DNA of 64,000 bases from Pycnopodia helianthoides (Eukaryota > Echinodermata > Asteroidea > Forcipulatida > Asteriidae). Of the stretch, positions 10,601 to 19,800 are shown piece by piece. Numbering within the stretch: position 1 is the stretch's first letter; each line of letters starts with the position of its first letter. The DNA lies in assembly GCA_032158295.1 (NCBI GenBank), contig CM063257.1:16956332-17020331 (forward strand). Direction: 5' to 3'. The notes beneath the pieces were generated by a model, which was not told the origin of the DNA, searched no databases, and was given only the letters and a program-made list of their open reading frames with translations. A program made the position numbers and the translations under genes.

Positions 10601-11611
10601 GTCAATTGTGTGTTTCACCCAGTCGGTTCTTCCTATGTCGTGGTCCCCCTCTGAAAATACGTCTGAAAATTCAGACAGCAGCCCAGCTACGGCATAATGA
10701 TATTGTGCGTCTAGCCCCTCGACGCTGCGCTTCCAAAGATCCTGAAGGTGTCCGGGGACATGTACGTCTTTCGTCTCTCTGTGTACTGCCTCCTGTTTCG
10801 CATCTTCTATATCTCCATCATCCACCGGTGTGAGGCGGCCAGCGGTCACGCCGCATCGCAGAACGCACCTATGTTTTCCTGGGTTCAATACCCGTACCGG
10901 CAGTGTTCCTCCATCCATCTTTACTAGCGATCTTGCAAGTATAAGTCCCTTGTTAGCGACAACTCCACCTCCTTCAACTGGCTCAATTACCCCGACTTGA
11001 CATGAATCAAATGATTTATCCATCCTCCCTGGTATGATTATCTCGTGTCCTGGCGGTATCACAGTGGTCTTTGCTACCACAACCCTGGCGCATAATGACG
11101 TTCCCCACCGGCTCGTGCACTTGATGTGTTCACCATGTAACACTAGCTCCAACGTCTTGAAATCCAGTATTCCTCCAGTAGGTATGAGGAAGTCCATCCC
11201 TAGAATCCCTTGTGCGCTAACCTTGGCAAACACTGCCCGTACCGGAAAGGTGGTTCTTCCGACCTGAATCTCAATGTGTGCTACGCCCAAGGTGTCTATC
11301 GGTGTCCCGTCAGCCTGAAATACCTTTATGCCATCACTCTCCAGCTTCGGCCGTCTCTCAGATGGGATCCGATAATAAGCTTCAGTCGAAATAATTGTGT
11401 CCGTTGTTCCTGTGTCTACAAGGAGTGGTATGTCAAGGGAACGAATTTTTCCCATTACGTACAATCCTTTCTTTGGAGAAATTGTCGGTACCAGAACTTT
11501 CCGTTCCGCTTCGGGCAGAAGGTCTGTCTCCTTCGGTTTCAAAATTATGGATGACCCTGCTGTGTTTCCAGCCCTTCCTCGGGTCGTAGGATAGGCTGAT
11601 TGGCGTTTCCC
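7658..11611 (-). CDS. pol: Ty3/Gypsy Pol polyprotein, left copy
   Basis: An open frame of about 1,294 residues from the first near-start codon at 11711-11709 minus 167 (TTG at 11542-11540), open back to the GGGAAAC slip site at 11611. There is no ATG at the start, so frameshift expression is expected. Domains in order (numbered from that TTG): aspartic protease D43-T-G; reverse transcriptase with D410 and YLDD 472-475; RNase H with D619/D621, E662, D687; integrase zinc-binding H854, H861, C891, C894; integrase core D923, D983, E1019; a GPY/F-type module with EGPYLI near 1162. The frame is intact, but gag upstream is frameshifted and this copy has no 5' LTR, so it should not be expressed normally. 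It appears the same as the right copy. Confidence 0.9.
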   Translation of the reverse strand, partial: GKRQSAYPTTRGRAGNTAGSSIILKPKETDLLPEAERKVLVPTISPKKGLYVMGKIRSLDIPLLVDTGTTDTIISTEAYYRIPSERRPKLESDGIKVFQADGTPIDTLGVAHIEIQVGRTTFPVRAVFAKVSAQGILGMDFLIPTGGILDFKTLELVLHGEHIKCTSRWGTSLCARVVVAKTTVIPPGHEIIIPGRMDKSFDSCQVGVIEPVEGGGVVANKGLILARSLVKMDGGTLPVRVLNPGKHRCVLRCGVTAGRLTPVDDGDIEDAKQEAVHRETKDVHVPGHLQDLWKRSVEGLDAQYHYAVAGLLSEFSDVFSEGDHDIGRTDWVKHTIDTGNARPVKERPRRQPLCNQKEIDRQVEDLLSRGIIESSDSPWASNVVLVRKKDGTQRFCVDYRGLNEKTIKDAYPVPRIDDTLDALAGATWFSTLDLASGYWQVELDAEASKKSAFVVRGGLYSWRVMPFGLCNAPATFERLMERIVRGLQWETLLVYLDDVIVHGRTIMEEINRLREVLQRFREAGLKLKPGKCHLFRQSVKYLGHVVSSAGVSTDPDKVESVRTWPTPTDVRAVRSFLGLASYYRRFIRGFADVARPLHSLTEKARVFHWSDECQEAFQTLKTHLQEAPILAYPEPEGNFVLDTDASGVGIGAVLSQVQNGEERVVAYASRTLSKPERNYCVTRRELLAIVVYLKHFKQYLYGQKITVRTDHAALKWLVTFKNPEGQVARWLEVLGQYNYEILHRPGKKHGNADGLSRRPCKQCGRLDDESAEAPAPANVRVVTVEPTVTMEDLRKGQLEDPSIAWVIRGKEESDQRPDWKGISSRAPVDKVYWSQWGQLEMRQSVLCRRWESNDGRELKWQIVLPLNLREAKMNELHGEKTGGHFGISRTLAKIKVRYYWSGMAADVRIWCRKCILCAKRKSPARKRRAPLRQYRVGAPMERVALDLVGPLPETDGGNKWVLVIADYFTKWMEAYPLPDSTAETVAKAFVENFVCRYGVPRELHSDQGRNFESDVFAEMCKILGIRKTRTVAYNPKSDGLVERYNKTLIHTVAMMLDPDRNQKDWDQQLPFATFAYRSVPQESTGETPNMLMLGREVMLPVDLTTEVPLPDEAMEPETYYGDELRRRMKKAHERAREQTKTSARRQKQSYDKKVEGAGYNVGDFIWLFNPAKKKGVCPKLVSRWEGPYLILKKLSDVNYRIQSKPRGKMLVVHFDRMKPYQGPHIDSWQTEPPRRVTEVPPQMDQERSPVRQHQQRSDEAATPDIHVIEDTQISPVFAMGESDEDAVTETVQDTEEVPVGRNRRNPPRERRLPLRFR

Positions 11612-12920
11612 TGGCGCTCATGTTTGTTCCTCTTTTCTGGGCATTCCCGTGCATAGTGTCCACTCCTGTGACAATTGTAGCACTTATCCCCTTGAGTTGC
11701 AGGCCGACCCGGCGGAAACGGTACACTCTGGTATCACGCCTTAATGTTTGTCCCGCCTCTTCCTTTGTTTGGTTAATCTCTTGTCCTAAGGCGTGCGGTA
11801 CAACGTCATCCGTGGGTTGGTCCAGCATCCTACATTTCCCGTTGCTAAATCTGGGCCCACTCCTTTGAGCCTCAATTTTCTCGAAGTTTTCGGTGGCTAA
11901 TGCCGCCCGTATCGCCTCATCAAGAGTTGAAGGATTGGCCCGGAACACACCTTCTCGTATGGACTGACTGGCTATTGCATCAGAGAAGTGTCCTCTTGCG
12001 AGGCGGTCCCTTGCTGTTTCCGTAAACTCCGGGTATGAAAATGCCGCTAACTCGCGTACTGCCTGGCCGAGCTCCTGAATTGTTTCCTTCGGCCCCTGCC
12101 TTTTGTTTCTCAGCTCCAGAAGAAAGTTTTCCGCTCGTTCCCCTGGTCCAAAACGTCCATCCAAAAGTTTAAGAAGTTCACCGTAGGATTGTCTCTTCTT
12201 TTCTCCACCTCCGTGGTGAAGAAGCACCTTCAGTGCCGGGCCTTGGAGGCTTGCTGCTAGAAATATAGCCGCCTCCTCGTCATCCCATCCATTGGCTATT
12301 TTACATGACTTGAAATGTTCCTTATAGTCAACCCAAGGCTGTTTATCTCCAAAACGGTCCGGGGTGATTCTAGGCCGACCCGTCCTCCGTTTCAGGCTTT
12401 CTTGCAGCTGCTTTTGTCCTATGATTCGTTGGTCTCGTCTAAGAGGCCATGGTGTATCCTCAGAGGCTCCTGCGCCTCCTACATCGCAGTCCGTTCTTTC
12501 ACCTTTATCTCGTAAATCAGTAAGAGGCTCCACTGGTTTTGGTAGTTCCTCGATTGTCTCCACAGGAGGCGTTTTGTCTCCCTTCACGATGGCAGTAGAT
12601 TGTGCCTGTGGCATCCAAGAATTTTCCTTTTTCATGATGCTCCTTGGAGGCGTCCAGTCGCCTCCCGTTGTCTCCTGTCCTGTGCCATGCACCTTAATTG
12701 AGACAAGTCCAGTCTCCAAACCGGAATCCAGCGACGTCTCCTGACATGAATGTCTCCACGCCTCCTCCAAACGGGCCAATCTACTGGTCAGCTGTTCCAT
12801 CCTAGCCTCCTGGAGTGTCCTCCCCTCCATTGAACGTTGAAGTTCGTCTTCCCTTCCTTGGAGGTCCATACGGAGGCTGTCAACCTCCTCTTGGAGTTCT
12901 GTAGTAGTCTGGTCCGTCAT
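11545..12920 (-). pseudogene. gag: Gag, left copy, frameshifted
   Basis: Starts at the same ATG (12920-12918) as the right-copy gag and matches it for about 403 residues. A single G is missing near 11711 (GACCCGGCGG here, GACCCGGGCGG in the right copy). After that point translation runs in the wrong frame to a stop at 11433. The CCHC zinc knuckle is lost and the approach to the gag-pol slip site is out of phase. The original frame would have ended at 11545. One missing base in a G run may also be a sequencing error. Confidence 0.8.
11553..11611 (-). promoter_or_regulatory. -1 frameshift signal, left copy (out of phase)
   Basis: The same GGGAAAC heptamer (11611-11605) and downstream pseudoknot as in the right copy. 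The upstream 1-base gag deletion shifts ribosomes into another frame before they reach it, so the heptamer is no longer in the zero frame of gag. Confidence 0.7.
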
Positions 12921-13066
12921 TGTCTGTCTTAATTAAGTTGTGTTTAATCTAATTGAGGCTTCCTGTTATTTAAACCTCTCCAAGCCTCCCAAAAAAAAAA
13001 ACATTCCACATGCAAGGCTCCGGTCCGAGTATCAGGATTCGAATAGGGGTCCACGGAGATGACGCA

Positions 13067-13311
13067 CACTGCAAAAACTGGGGTGTTAAAATTGACACCA
13101 TGGGTGTTGTCACATATAGATACCCAAAAGAGAATTGAATGGAACATAGGGTGTTAAAATAACCAAAATGTAATTGTTTTGGCAGATTTTAGTGTTAATT
13201 GGTAGAAATTAGTGTTATTTTAACACCTACAATGTAAATGTTGATTCTTTTTTGGTATCTTTATGTGACAACACCCATGGTGTCAATTTTAACAACCCAG
13301 TTTTTGCAGTG
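13067..13311. mobile_element. Foldback MITE-like element, right copy
   Basis: Duplicate of the palindromic element at 3898-4143, one base shorter because of a C deletion in a CCC run. Confidence 0.75.
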
Positions 13312-14681
13312 CAGGGAATAAAATTACGAAGTCGACCTGCCTGGTATATAGCCTACCGGCCCGGTCACACAGGGCCACGTCACCCAAGAGCCAACAGGCA
13401 ACCCGTTCTTTTTTACTTGACATGAAGCACGTAGCTTTAAGTTTTTTGGTTTTGAGGTATTGCATGGTGAGGTATCAAAGTATACTCGGTTTGCGGTAAC
13501 ACCATGTGTACACTTTGCTGTGTAGAGTTTGTTCTTTAGAGAACTTGTCTTAATATTTTTTGTTCTATTACCGCGGAGTAGATTTTCTGAATTTTCTGAG
13601 TTAGCTTTAGTTGTCAATAAAAAGATTAAAACTTTTAAGGTTAAAGTTAAGGTAATAGTTTGGTATACTCCAAACATTATTGACCATAAAAATTCACTTC
13701 ATGAGAAGCACTGTAGCTGTTGATAGTATACACTTTTTGAAAAAAGGATTCCCTTCGAAGTCTGGTTTAGACAATATTTTCACCCAAAAACATTTCAATC
13801 TGAGATACGATTCACGCATGAGTCGTTCCTCAGATTTCTGAGGCTTTATGTCCGTTCCCAAATGCTGCGCGGGCCCCTTGGTAGACTTGATTCCAAGTCT
13901 GCGATCGTGGCTTTTAGTCTACCCGATAGCCAATACTTTATTGCCTGAAATAGCGCCCTCCTGATTGGTCATCTCTCTGGCATCAGTGTTGTTATGTAAA
14001 TTTCAGCTGTGAATAAATGAATATCCCGTAAAACACAAGAGGGTCAAGTCTGAGATTTCGAGTTAGGGCGTTTGATAGCTAATCTGTGGGGGCTTTTTGC
14101 GTGGCTGATTCAGAGAAATAACCGTGATCTCAGACTTGAAATCAAGTCTAGCCCCTTAGCGGTTGACAGCCAGAGATGCGGTTTGTAGTGTGCTGTCACC
14201 ACCTCGCTAAAAGTGGATGAACCCCGACGTTCCAATGAAAACACCGTAACACTTCTCCGCTGTTTTCTCAGCAAGTAGACTCTGTAATCAGCTGAAACAT
14301 CCACAAGTGACTTTTATTGTCGTTTCCCTTTAAATCAGCATTTCGTTGACGGAAAACCAATCTATGAACTTACCTCTTTATTATCCGGACACTTGATCCA
14401 GGATGCTTCGACGGGCACCAGGGACTATTCATTTGACTGGAATGACATTATTATTATTCGCACAATGTTCGCGATTCTCAGAGCGAGTTCACTACAGTCA
14501 CGCGGTGTTGAAATAACAAAGTTAAAGTGTTATGGTGGTCGGTATCGTCTCGTCTCTTGTTTTTTCATTAGATTCTCGAGTTCATCTTGGTTCCGGCAGC
14601 TTGACCACTGTCAGTCAGAACTTAAAGGGTAGCATGGCAGTTTGCATGTATAACGCGAACTGTTCTTATAAGTCAATGTTA
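13312..14681. other. Duplicated flanking DNA, no gene
   Basis: Copy of 4144-5513. It ends in GTTA, which is the left target-site duplication of the complete element. Confidence 0.6.
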
Positions 14682-15525
14682 TGTGGCGGGACTAGCCTAA
14701 TCCGTGGCTAGAAATAACCCTCTACGAACCCGCTATCCAGCGGCCGGGAATGTAGGCCCGTTTGGATGGAAATATACCGCCCTATACGCGTGGCCACATC
14801 CAACCACGCCCCTAAACCTCTGGACGGACAAGGACATACAATAAAAACACACAAGAGATTTATCTCTGTTACCAATTAATTTATTGTGAGGAACTCTTAT
14901 TATTTATTGGACCCTGTGTTGACTGGTAGCCTCCCTGATTAATATGATTAGCCTCCCTGATAAGTTATGAATAATCGGTTGCCTATAGGTAGCCTCGCAC
15001 TATGCACTAGGCAATGTAAGGCAGTGCTGGGCGGCGCGGTAAAGCCTGGCTGGGGGTCAGCCTCCGGGTATCCGTAGTGCCGTACGCCTCTGGCGTCCTT
15101 GCGCGTGTCCCACCTCCTCAGATCCCGCCCTCTATCGTCTAGAGTACTCCCTGAGTCTCCCTCGTAGAGGCGGCAGGTTTGCTGAGCGCGCCCTTCCCGG
15201 CTCCGTTCTGCTACGACGGCCTGTAGCAGTTCGTCGCTACGCCTCCAGTAGCCTCCCCGGACCCTGTGACCTAACCCCAGCCCAACTCCACCGTCCGTCC
15301 AGCACGCCGTCAGCCCCGCTGGTGCCTACCTATGCTTCCGCTCCAGTCCTCGTTGTGCGATTTCACGACTCTGTTTGGTATACGTCGACCGACTGTGCAC
15401 ATGAACCGCTGAACTCTTCAACTTACGAAGTGCACAACAACTGAACCACGCTGCCACGCCTGCGGCTTTTTTATACAAGCCCGCAGCTGCTCGCGCGCCC
15501 TCTATGCTCAGCAATTTGCGCCACA
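14682..15525 (-). repeat. LTR 2 (3' LTR of the complete element)
   Basis: An 844-bp LTR, identical by eye to LTRs 1 and 3 except for one extra A near 15401 (GCACATGAAC instead of GCACTGAAC). Same TGTGGCG/CGCCACA ends, TATA-like box and AATAAA. Confidence 0.93.
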
Positions 15526-15528
15526 AAG

Positions 15529-15538
15529 CCTCCTTCTT
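15529..15538 (-). other. Polypurine tract, complete element
   Basis: AAGAAGGAGG on the minus strand, 3 nt before the 3' LTR. Confidence 0.6.
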
Positions 15539-15844
15539 AGCTTGAACGTCCCCGTTCATATCAGCTAAAGACTTGAAAATACAAGCAAATTATCTCAAAA
15601 CTAAATAGTGTATAACTTTTATTAAACAACATCATTGTCCCTTAATACAACATTTCCTCCACTCTCCGGTGCCTCCTTATACATGCACCTCCTTTAAACA
15701 CTTTATCAAAACAAATAACACTTTGTAGAAAACTTTATAAAACTCTTTATAGAAAACTTTGGTAAACTTTATGAAAACTTTGGCAACTGGCGTAAACGAG
15801 CCTTACTTAAAAATAAACCATCACGTGTAGCATCTTAAGAGGAA
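15539..15844. other. Retrotransposon 3' untranslated region, complete element
   Basis: AT-rich, with no ORF of interest. Same sequence as 6370-6675. Confidence 0.6.
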
Positions 15845-16750
15845 CTATTCTCTAAGAAAATCTTGGTCGAACTGCACGTCGTAGATCCTCTCCACCCGCT
15901 GCTCGCGGACCCTCAGGCCCGCCTCGTAGTCGAGGGTAGTCGATACCTCACGTACTCTGCTGACGCGGCCTCTCAGCACATCCTCGAGAGGTGTCATGTG
16001 GATCGGACGCAGGTCCTCTCTGTACCCCTCGGCTGCCCCGTCTTCTTGAGCCTCCGCCTTAGCCGGCTCTTGTGGCGGCAACACTTCCGCCTCCTCGTCA
16101 CTGCCCTCCGATTCAACCTGGGTCATCAAGAGCATCCCCCGAGGCTTACCAGCAAGTGGCTCACGTACGACCGGGGCTGGCCGGTCCTCTTCCAACAAGG
16201 ACAAAGAGGCTGGCGACAATGACAGCCCTCCTCCAAATGCGTCTGGTCCTGCAGCCACGGAGAGGTCAAGAGGAGTTCCATGAGCACCTGCGTCCTCCTC
16301 CTCAGCAGCCTTGCGCTTGGCTGGTTGCTCCTCTTCCCGGGCCACTGATTCACTCTGGGCCGGACGCTTCTCCCCGCATTGTTGCTTACTGGCGGCATGC
16401 TCGTCGTGAAGGGTGGACAGCGCCTCAGCCCACGTCTCCGCATCCTCGAGGTCCCTCGTCACCCGCCTGGTCTCTTTTGGTGCGTCGCACCCGCCGTCCA
16501 ACCGTTGCCTCTGGGCCCGCTCCCTCTCAGTTTCCAATGGGACAATATCTACCTCATGGACATGGTCCTCGTGGTTGTGGCGGTAGTGTCTCCTCAGGTT
16601 ATCTTTCCTCGCACACCTGAATGTGCATCGCTCACACCAAGCGTACAGCTCCGGACCGTGATCTACCTGCCTGTGTCGGGTAAGGCTGGTTCTGTGCCGG
16701 AACGTATTGGAGCACTCCGGGCACCCAAACTTCCTGTCATGACTCTTCAT
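15845..16750 (-). CDS. Retrotransposon third ORF: C2H2 zinc-finger protein, complete element
   Basis: Same 301-residue protein as in the left copy: two N-terminal C2H2 fingers, an acidic tail, a basic PAKRK patch and a PLDLS motif. The ATG is at 16750-16748, preceded by a pyrimidine tract and TAG that resemble a 3' splice site. It starts 77 nt after the pol stop and is the last ORF before the 3' LTR. Its position and intact frame indicate that it belongs to the element. Its role is unknown: nucleic-acid binding, targeting or transcriptional repression are possibilities. Confidence 0.82.
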   Translation of the reverse strand: MKSHDRKFGCPECSNTFRHRTSLTRHRQVDHGPELYAWCERCTFRCARKDNLRRHYRHNHEDHVHEVDIVPLETERERAQRQRLDGGCDAPKETRRVTRDLEDAETWAEALSTLHDEHAASKQQCGEKRPAQSESVAREEEQPAKRKAAEEEDAGAHGTPLDLSVAAGPDAFGGGLSLSPASLSLLEEDRPAPVVREPLAGKPRGMLLMTQVESEGSDEEAEVLPPQEPAKAEAQEDGAAEGYREDLRPIHMTPLEDVLRGRVSRVREVSTTLDYEAGLRVREQRVERIYDVQFDQDFLRE

Positions 16751-16826
16751 GGTTTCCAGCCTATAGAATAAAAACAAAACAAATAGAAATGGTTAATAAT
16801 AATATTGAAACTGTACAAATTACTTC

Positions 16827-19800
16827 CTAACGGAAGCGGAGAGGTAACCTCCTCTCCCTGGGCGGATTTCTTCGATTCCGGCCCACTGGAACTTCTTCTG
16901 TGTCCTGTACTGTCTCGGTAACTGCGTCTTCGTCACTTTCTCCCATGGCAAATACCGGGCTAATTTGTGTGTCCTCAATGACATGTATGTCCGGCGTTGC
17001 CGCCTCGTCACTCCTCTGCTGATGCTGTCGTACAGGTGATCGTTCCTGGTCCATCTGAGGCGGAACTTCAGTGACTCTTCTCGGAGGTTCCGTCTGCCAT
17101 GAATCAATATGAGGGCCTTGGTAAGGCTTCATCCGATCGAAATGAACCACAAGCATCTTCCCCCTGGGTTTACTCTGAATCCTGTAGTTCACATCGGAAA
17201 GCTTCTTCAAGATGAGGTATGGTCCTTCCCATCTAGAAACTAACTTGGGGCAAACCCCTTTCTTCTTTGCTGGGTTAAACAGCCAGATGAAATCACCTAC
17301 ATTGTAACCTGCTCCTTCAACTTTCTTGTCATATGACTGTTTTTGGCGTCTAGCACTAGTCTTCGTTTGTTCTCTGGCTCTTTCGTGGGCCTTTTTCATC
17401 CTCCTGCGCAATTCGTCTCCATAATATGTCTCGGGTTCCATAGCCTCATCAGGAAGAGGCACTTCGGTAGTGAGGTCCACCGGGAGCATGACCTCCCTGC
17501 CTAGCATGAGCATGTTCGGAGTCTCTCCTGTTGACTCCTGTGGTACCGATCTGTATGCAAATGTAGCGAAAGGAAGCTGTTGGTCCCAGTCCTTCTGGTT
17601 ACGATCGGGATCCAGCATCATTGCCACGGTATGGATAAGTGTTTTGTTGTATCTTTCTACGAGTCCATCTGACTTCGGGTTGTATGCCACTGTACGGGTT
17701 TTCCTTATGCCCAATATCTTACACATTTCGGCAAACACATCTGACTCAAAGTTGCGACCCTGGTCGGAGTGCAACTCCCGCGGCACACCGTACCGGCAAA
17801 CGAAGTTCTCTACAAATGCCTTAGCTACCGTCTCGGCTGTACTATCTGGGAGGGGGTACGCCTCCATCCACTTAGTGAAGTAGTCAGCAATCACTAGCAC
17901 CCATTTGTTTCCTCCGTCAGTTTCTGGCAAAGGGCCGACGAGGTCCAACGCCACTCTTTCCATCGGCGCCCCAACCCGGTACTGTCTAAGTGGTGCACGC
18001 CTCTTCCGAGCAGGCGACTTCCGTTTCGCACACAAAATACATTTCCTGCACCAAATTCTCACATCCGCTGCCATACCCGACCAATAATACCTCACCTTTA
18101 TCTTAGCAAGCGTACGACTGATTCCAAAGTGTCCCCCTGTCTTTTCCCCATGCAACTCATTCATCTTCGCCTCTCGTAGGTTGAGTGGGAGGACTATTTG
18201 CCATTTCAACTCTCTCCCGTCATTCGACTCCCAACGGCGACATAACACTGACTGTCTCATCTCCAATTGGCCCCATTGTGACCAATAAACTTTGTCCACC
18301 GGTGCACGGGAGGATATACCCTTCCAATCCGGTCGCTGATCCGACTCCTCTTTCCCACGTATTACCCACGCAATGGACGGGTCCTCCAGCTGACCTTTTC
18401 GCAAATCCTCCATGGTAACAGTCGGCTCTACCGTCACGACTCTCACGTTCGCTGGCGCGGGTGCCTCTGCACTCTCGTCGTCCAATCGTCCACATTGTTT
18501 ACACGGTCGGCGTGACAGGCCGTCTGCGTTTCCGTGTTTCTTCCCCGGGCGATGCAATATCTCATAGTTGTATTGCCCAAGCACTTCCAGCCACCGAGCT
18601 ACCTGTCCCTCTGGGTTCTTAAAAGTAACCAACCACTTTAACGCCGCATGATCCGTTCGCACTGTTATCTTTTGTCCGTACAGGTATTGCTTAAAATGCT
18701 TGAGATAGACGACAATCGCAAGGAGTTCCCTGCGCGTCACGCAGTAATTCCTCTCGGGTTTGGAGAGTGTACGACTGGCGTAGGCTACAACACGCTCTTC
18801 CCCATTTTGCACCTGAGATAAAACTGCTCCGATACCGACCCCACTAGCATCTGTATCCAACACGAAATTGCCTTCGGGTTCTGGGTATGCCAGTATTGGC
18901 GCCTCTTGCAGGTGAGTTTTCAAGGTTTGGAATGCCTCCTGGCACTCGTCGCTCCAGTGAAACACACGTGCCTTCTCCGTTAGGCTGTGGAGTGGGCGTG
19001 CCACGTCAGCAAAGCCTCTTATAAACCTCCTGTAGTACGAGGCAAGTCCAAGAAAACTCCTCACCGCTCGAACATCAGTCGGGGTTGGCCATGTCCTTAC
19101 CGACTCCACTTTGTCTGGATCAGTTGATACTCCAGCCGAGGACACCACATGCCCCAAGTACTTGACAGACTGTCTGAAAAGATGGCATTTTCCCGGCTTC
19201 AACTTAAGTCCAGCCTCACGGAACCTCTGCAGAACTTCCCTCAAACGGTTGATTTCTTCCATGATTGTCCGTCCGTGCACTATTACATCGTCTAAATATA
19301 CCAGCAAGGTTTCCCATTGGAGGCCGCGCACTATCCTCTCCATAAGCCTCTCGAATGTGGCGGGAGCATTGCACAGACCGAAGGGCATAACCCTCCAACT
19401 ATACAATCCCCCGCGCACAACAAATGCTGATTTCTTACTGGCTTCGGCATCGAGTTCTACTTGCCAATAGCCCGATGCGAGATCAAGGGTGGAAAACCAT
19501 GTCGCACCGGCTAGTGCGTCAAGGGTGTCGTCAATTCGTGGGACGGGGTAGGCGTCCTTTATTGTCTTCTCATTTAGCCCTCTATAATCCACGCAGAACC
19601 GCTGAGTGCCGTCCTTTTTGCGTACAAGAACTACATTGGAGGCCCATGGACTGTCGGATGACTCTATGATGCCTCTACTCAACAAGTCCTCAACCTGCCG
19701 GTCGATCTCCTTTTGATTACATAAAGGTTGTCGCCTCGGTCTCTCCTTCACTGGTCTAGCGTTGCCCGTGTCAATTGTGTGTTTCACCCAGTCGGTTCTT

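Larger units (their letters stand above)
3822..12990. repeat. Tandem 9.17-kb duplication, left copy
   Basis: 3822-12990 is repeated almost base for base at 12991-22160. The unit holds about 1.69 kb of flanking DNA, one LTR, the zinc-finger ORF, pol, gag and part of the gag leader. I found only a handful of differences by eye, mostly single-base indels: CACCCTAC versus CACCTAC near 4058, TTTTAG versus TTTAG near 4440, ACACAC versus AAAACAC near 4862, one extra A in the right-copy LTR, and a missing G near 11711. The junction at 12990/12991 joins the gag leader (ending CTCCC) directly to the A tract. The duplication therefore happened after the retrotransposon inserted, or it is an assembly duplication. 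Confidence 0.9.
5514..12990 (-). mobile_element. Truncated Ty3/Gypsy LTR retrotransposon (left copy)
   Basis: Contains one LTR, polypurine tract, zinc-finger ORF, pol and frameshifted gag. It ends inside the gag leader at 12990. The primer-binding site and 5' LTR are absent, replaced by a copy of the left flanking DNA. It is therefore a passive duplicate, not an independent insertion. Confidence 0.9.

Noticed and set aside
11433..11544. Extended C terminus of the left-copy gag
   Set aside because: It arises only from reading the wrong frame after the 1-base deletion. The right copy has the zinc knuckle instead.
8301..11594. Many plus-strand open frames opposite pol
   Set aside because: Antisense shadows of pol with no recognisable domains.
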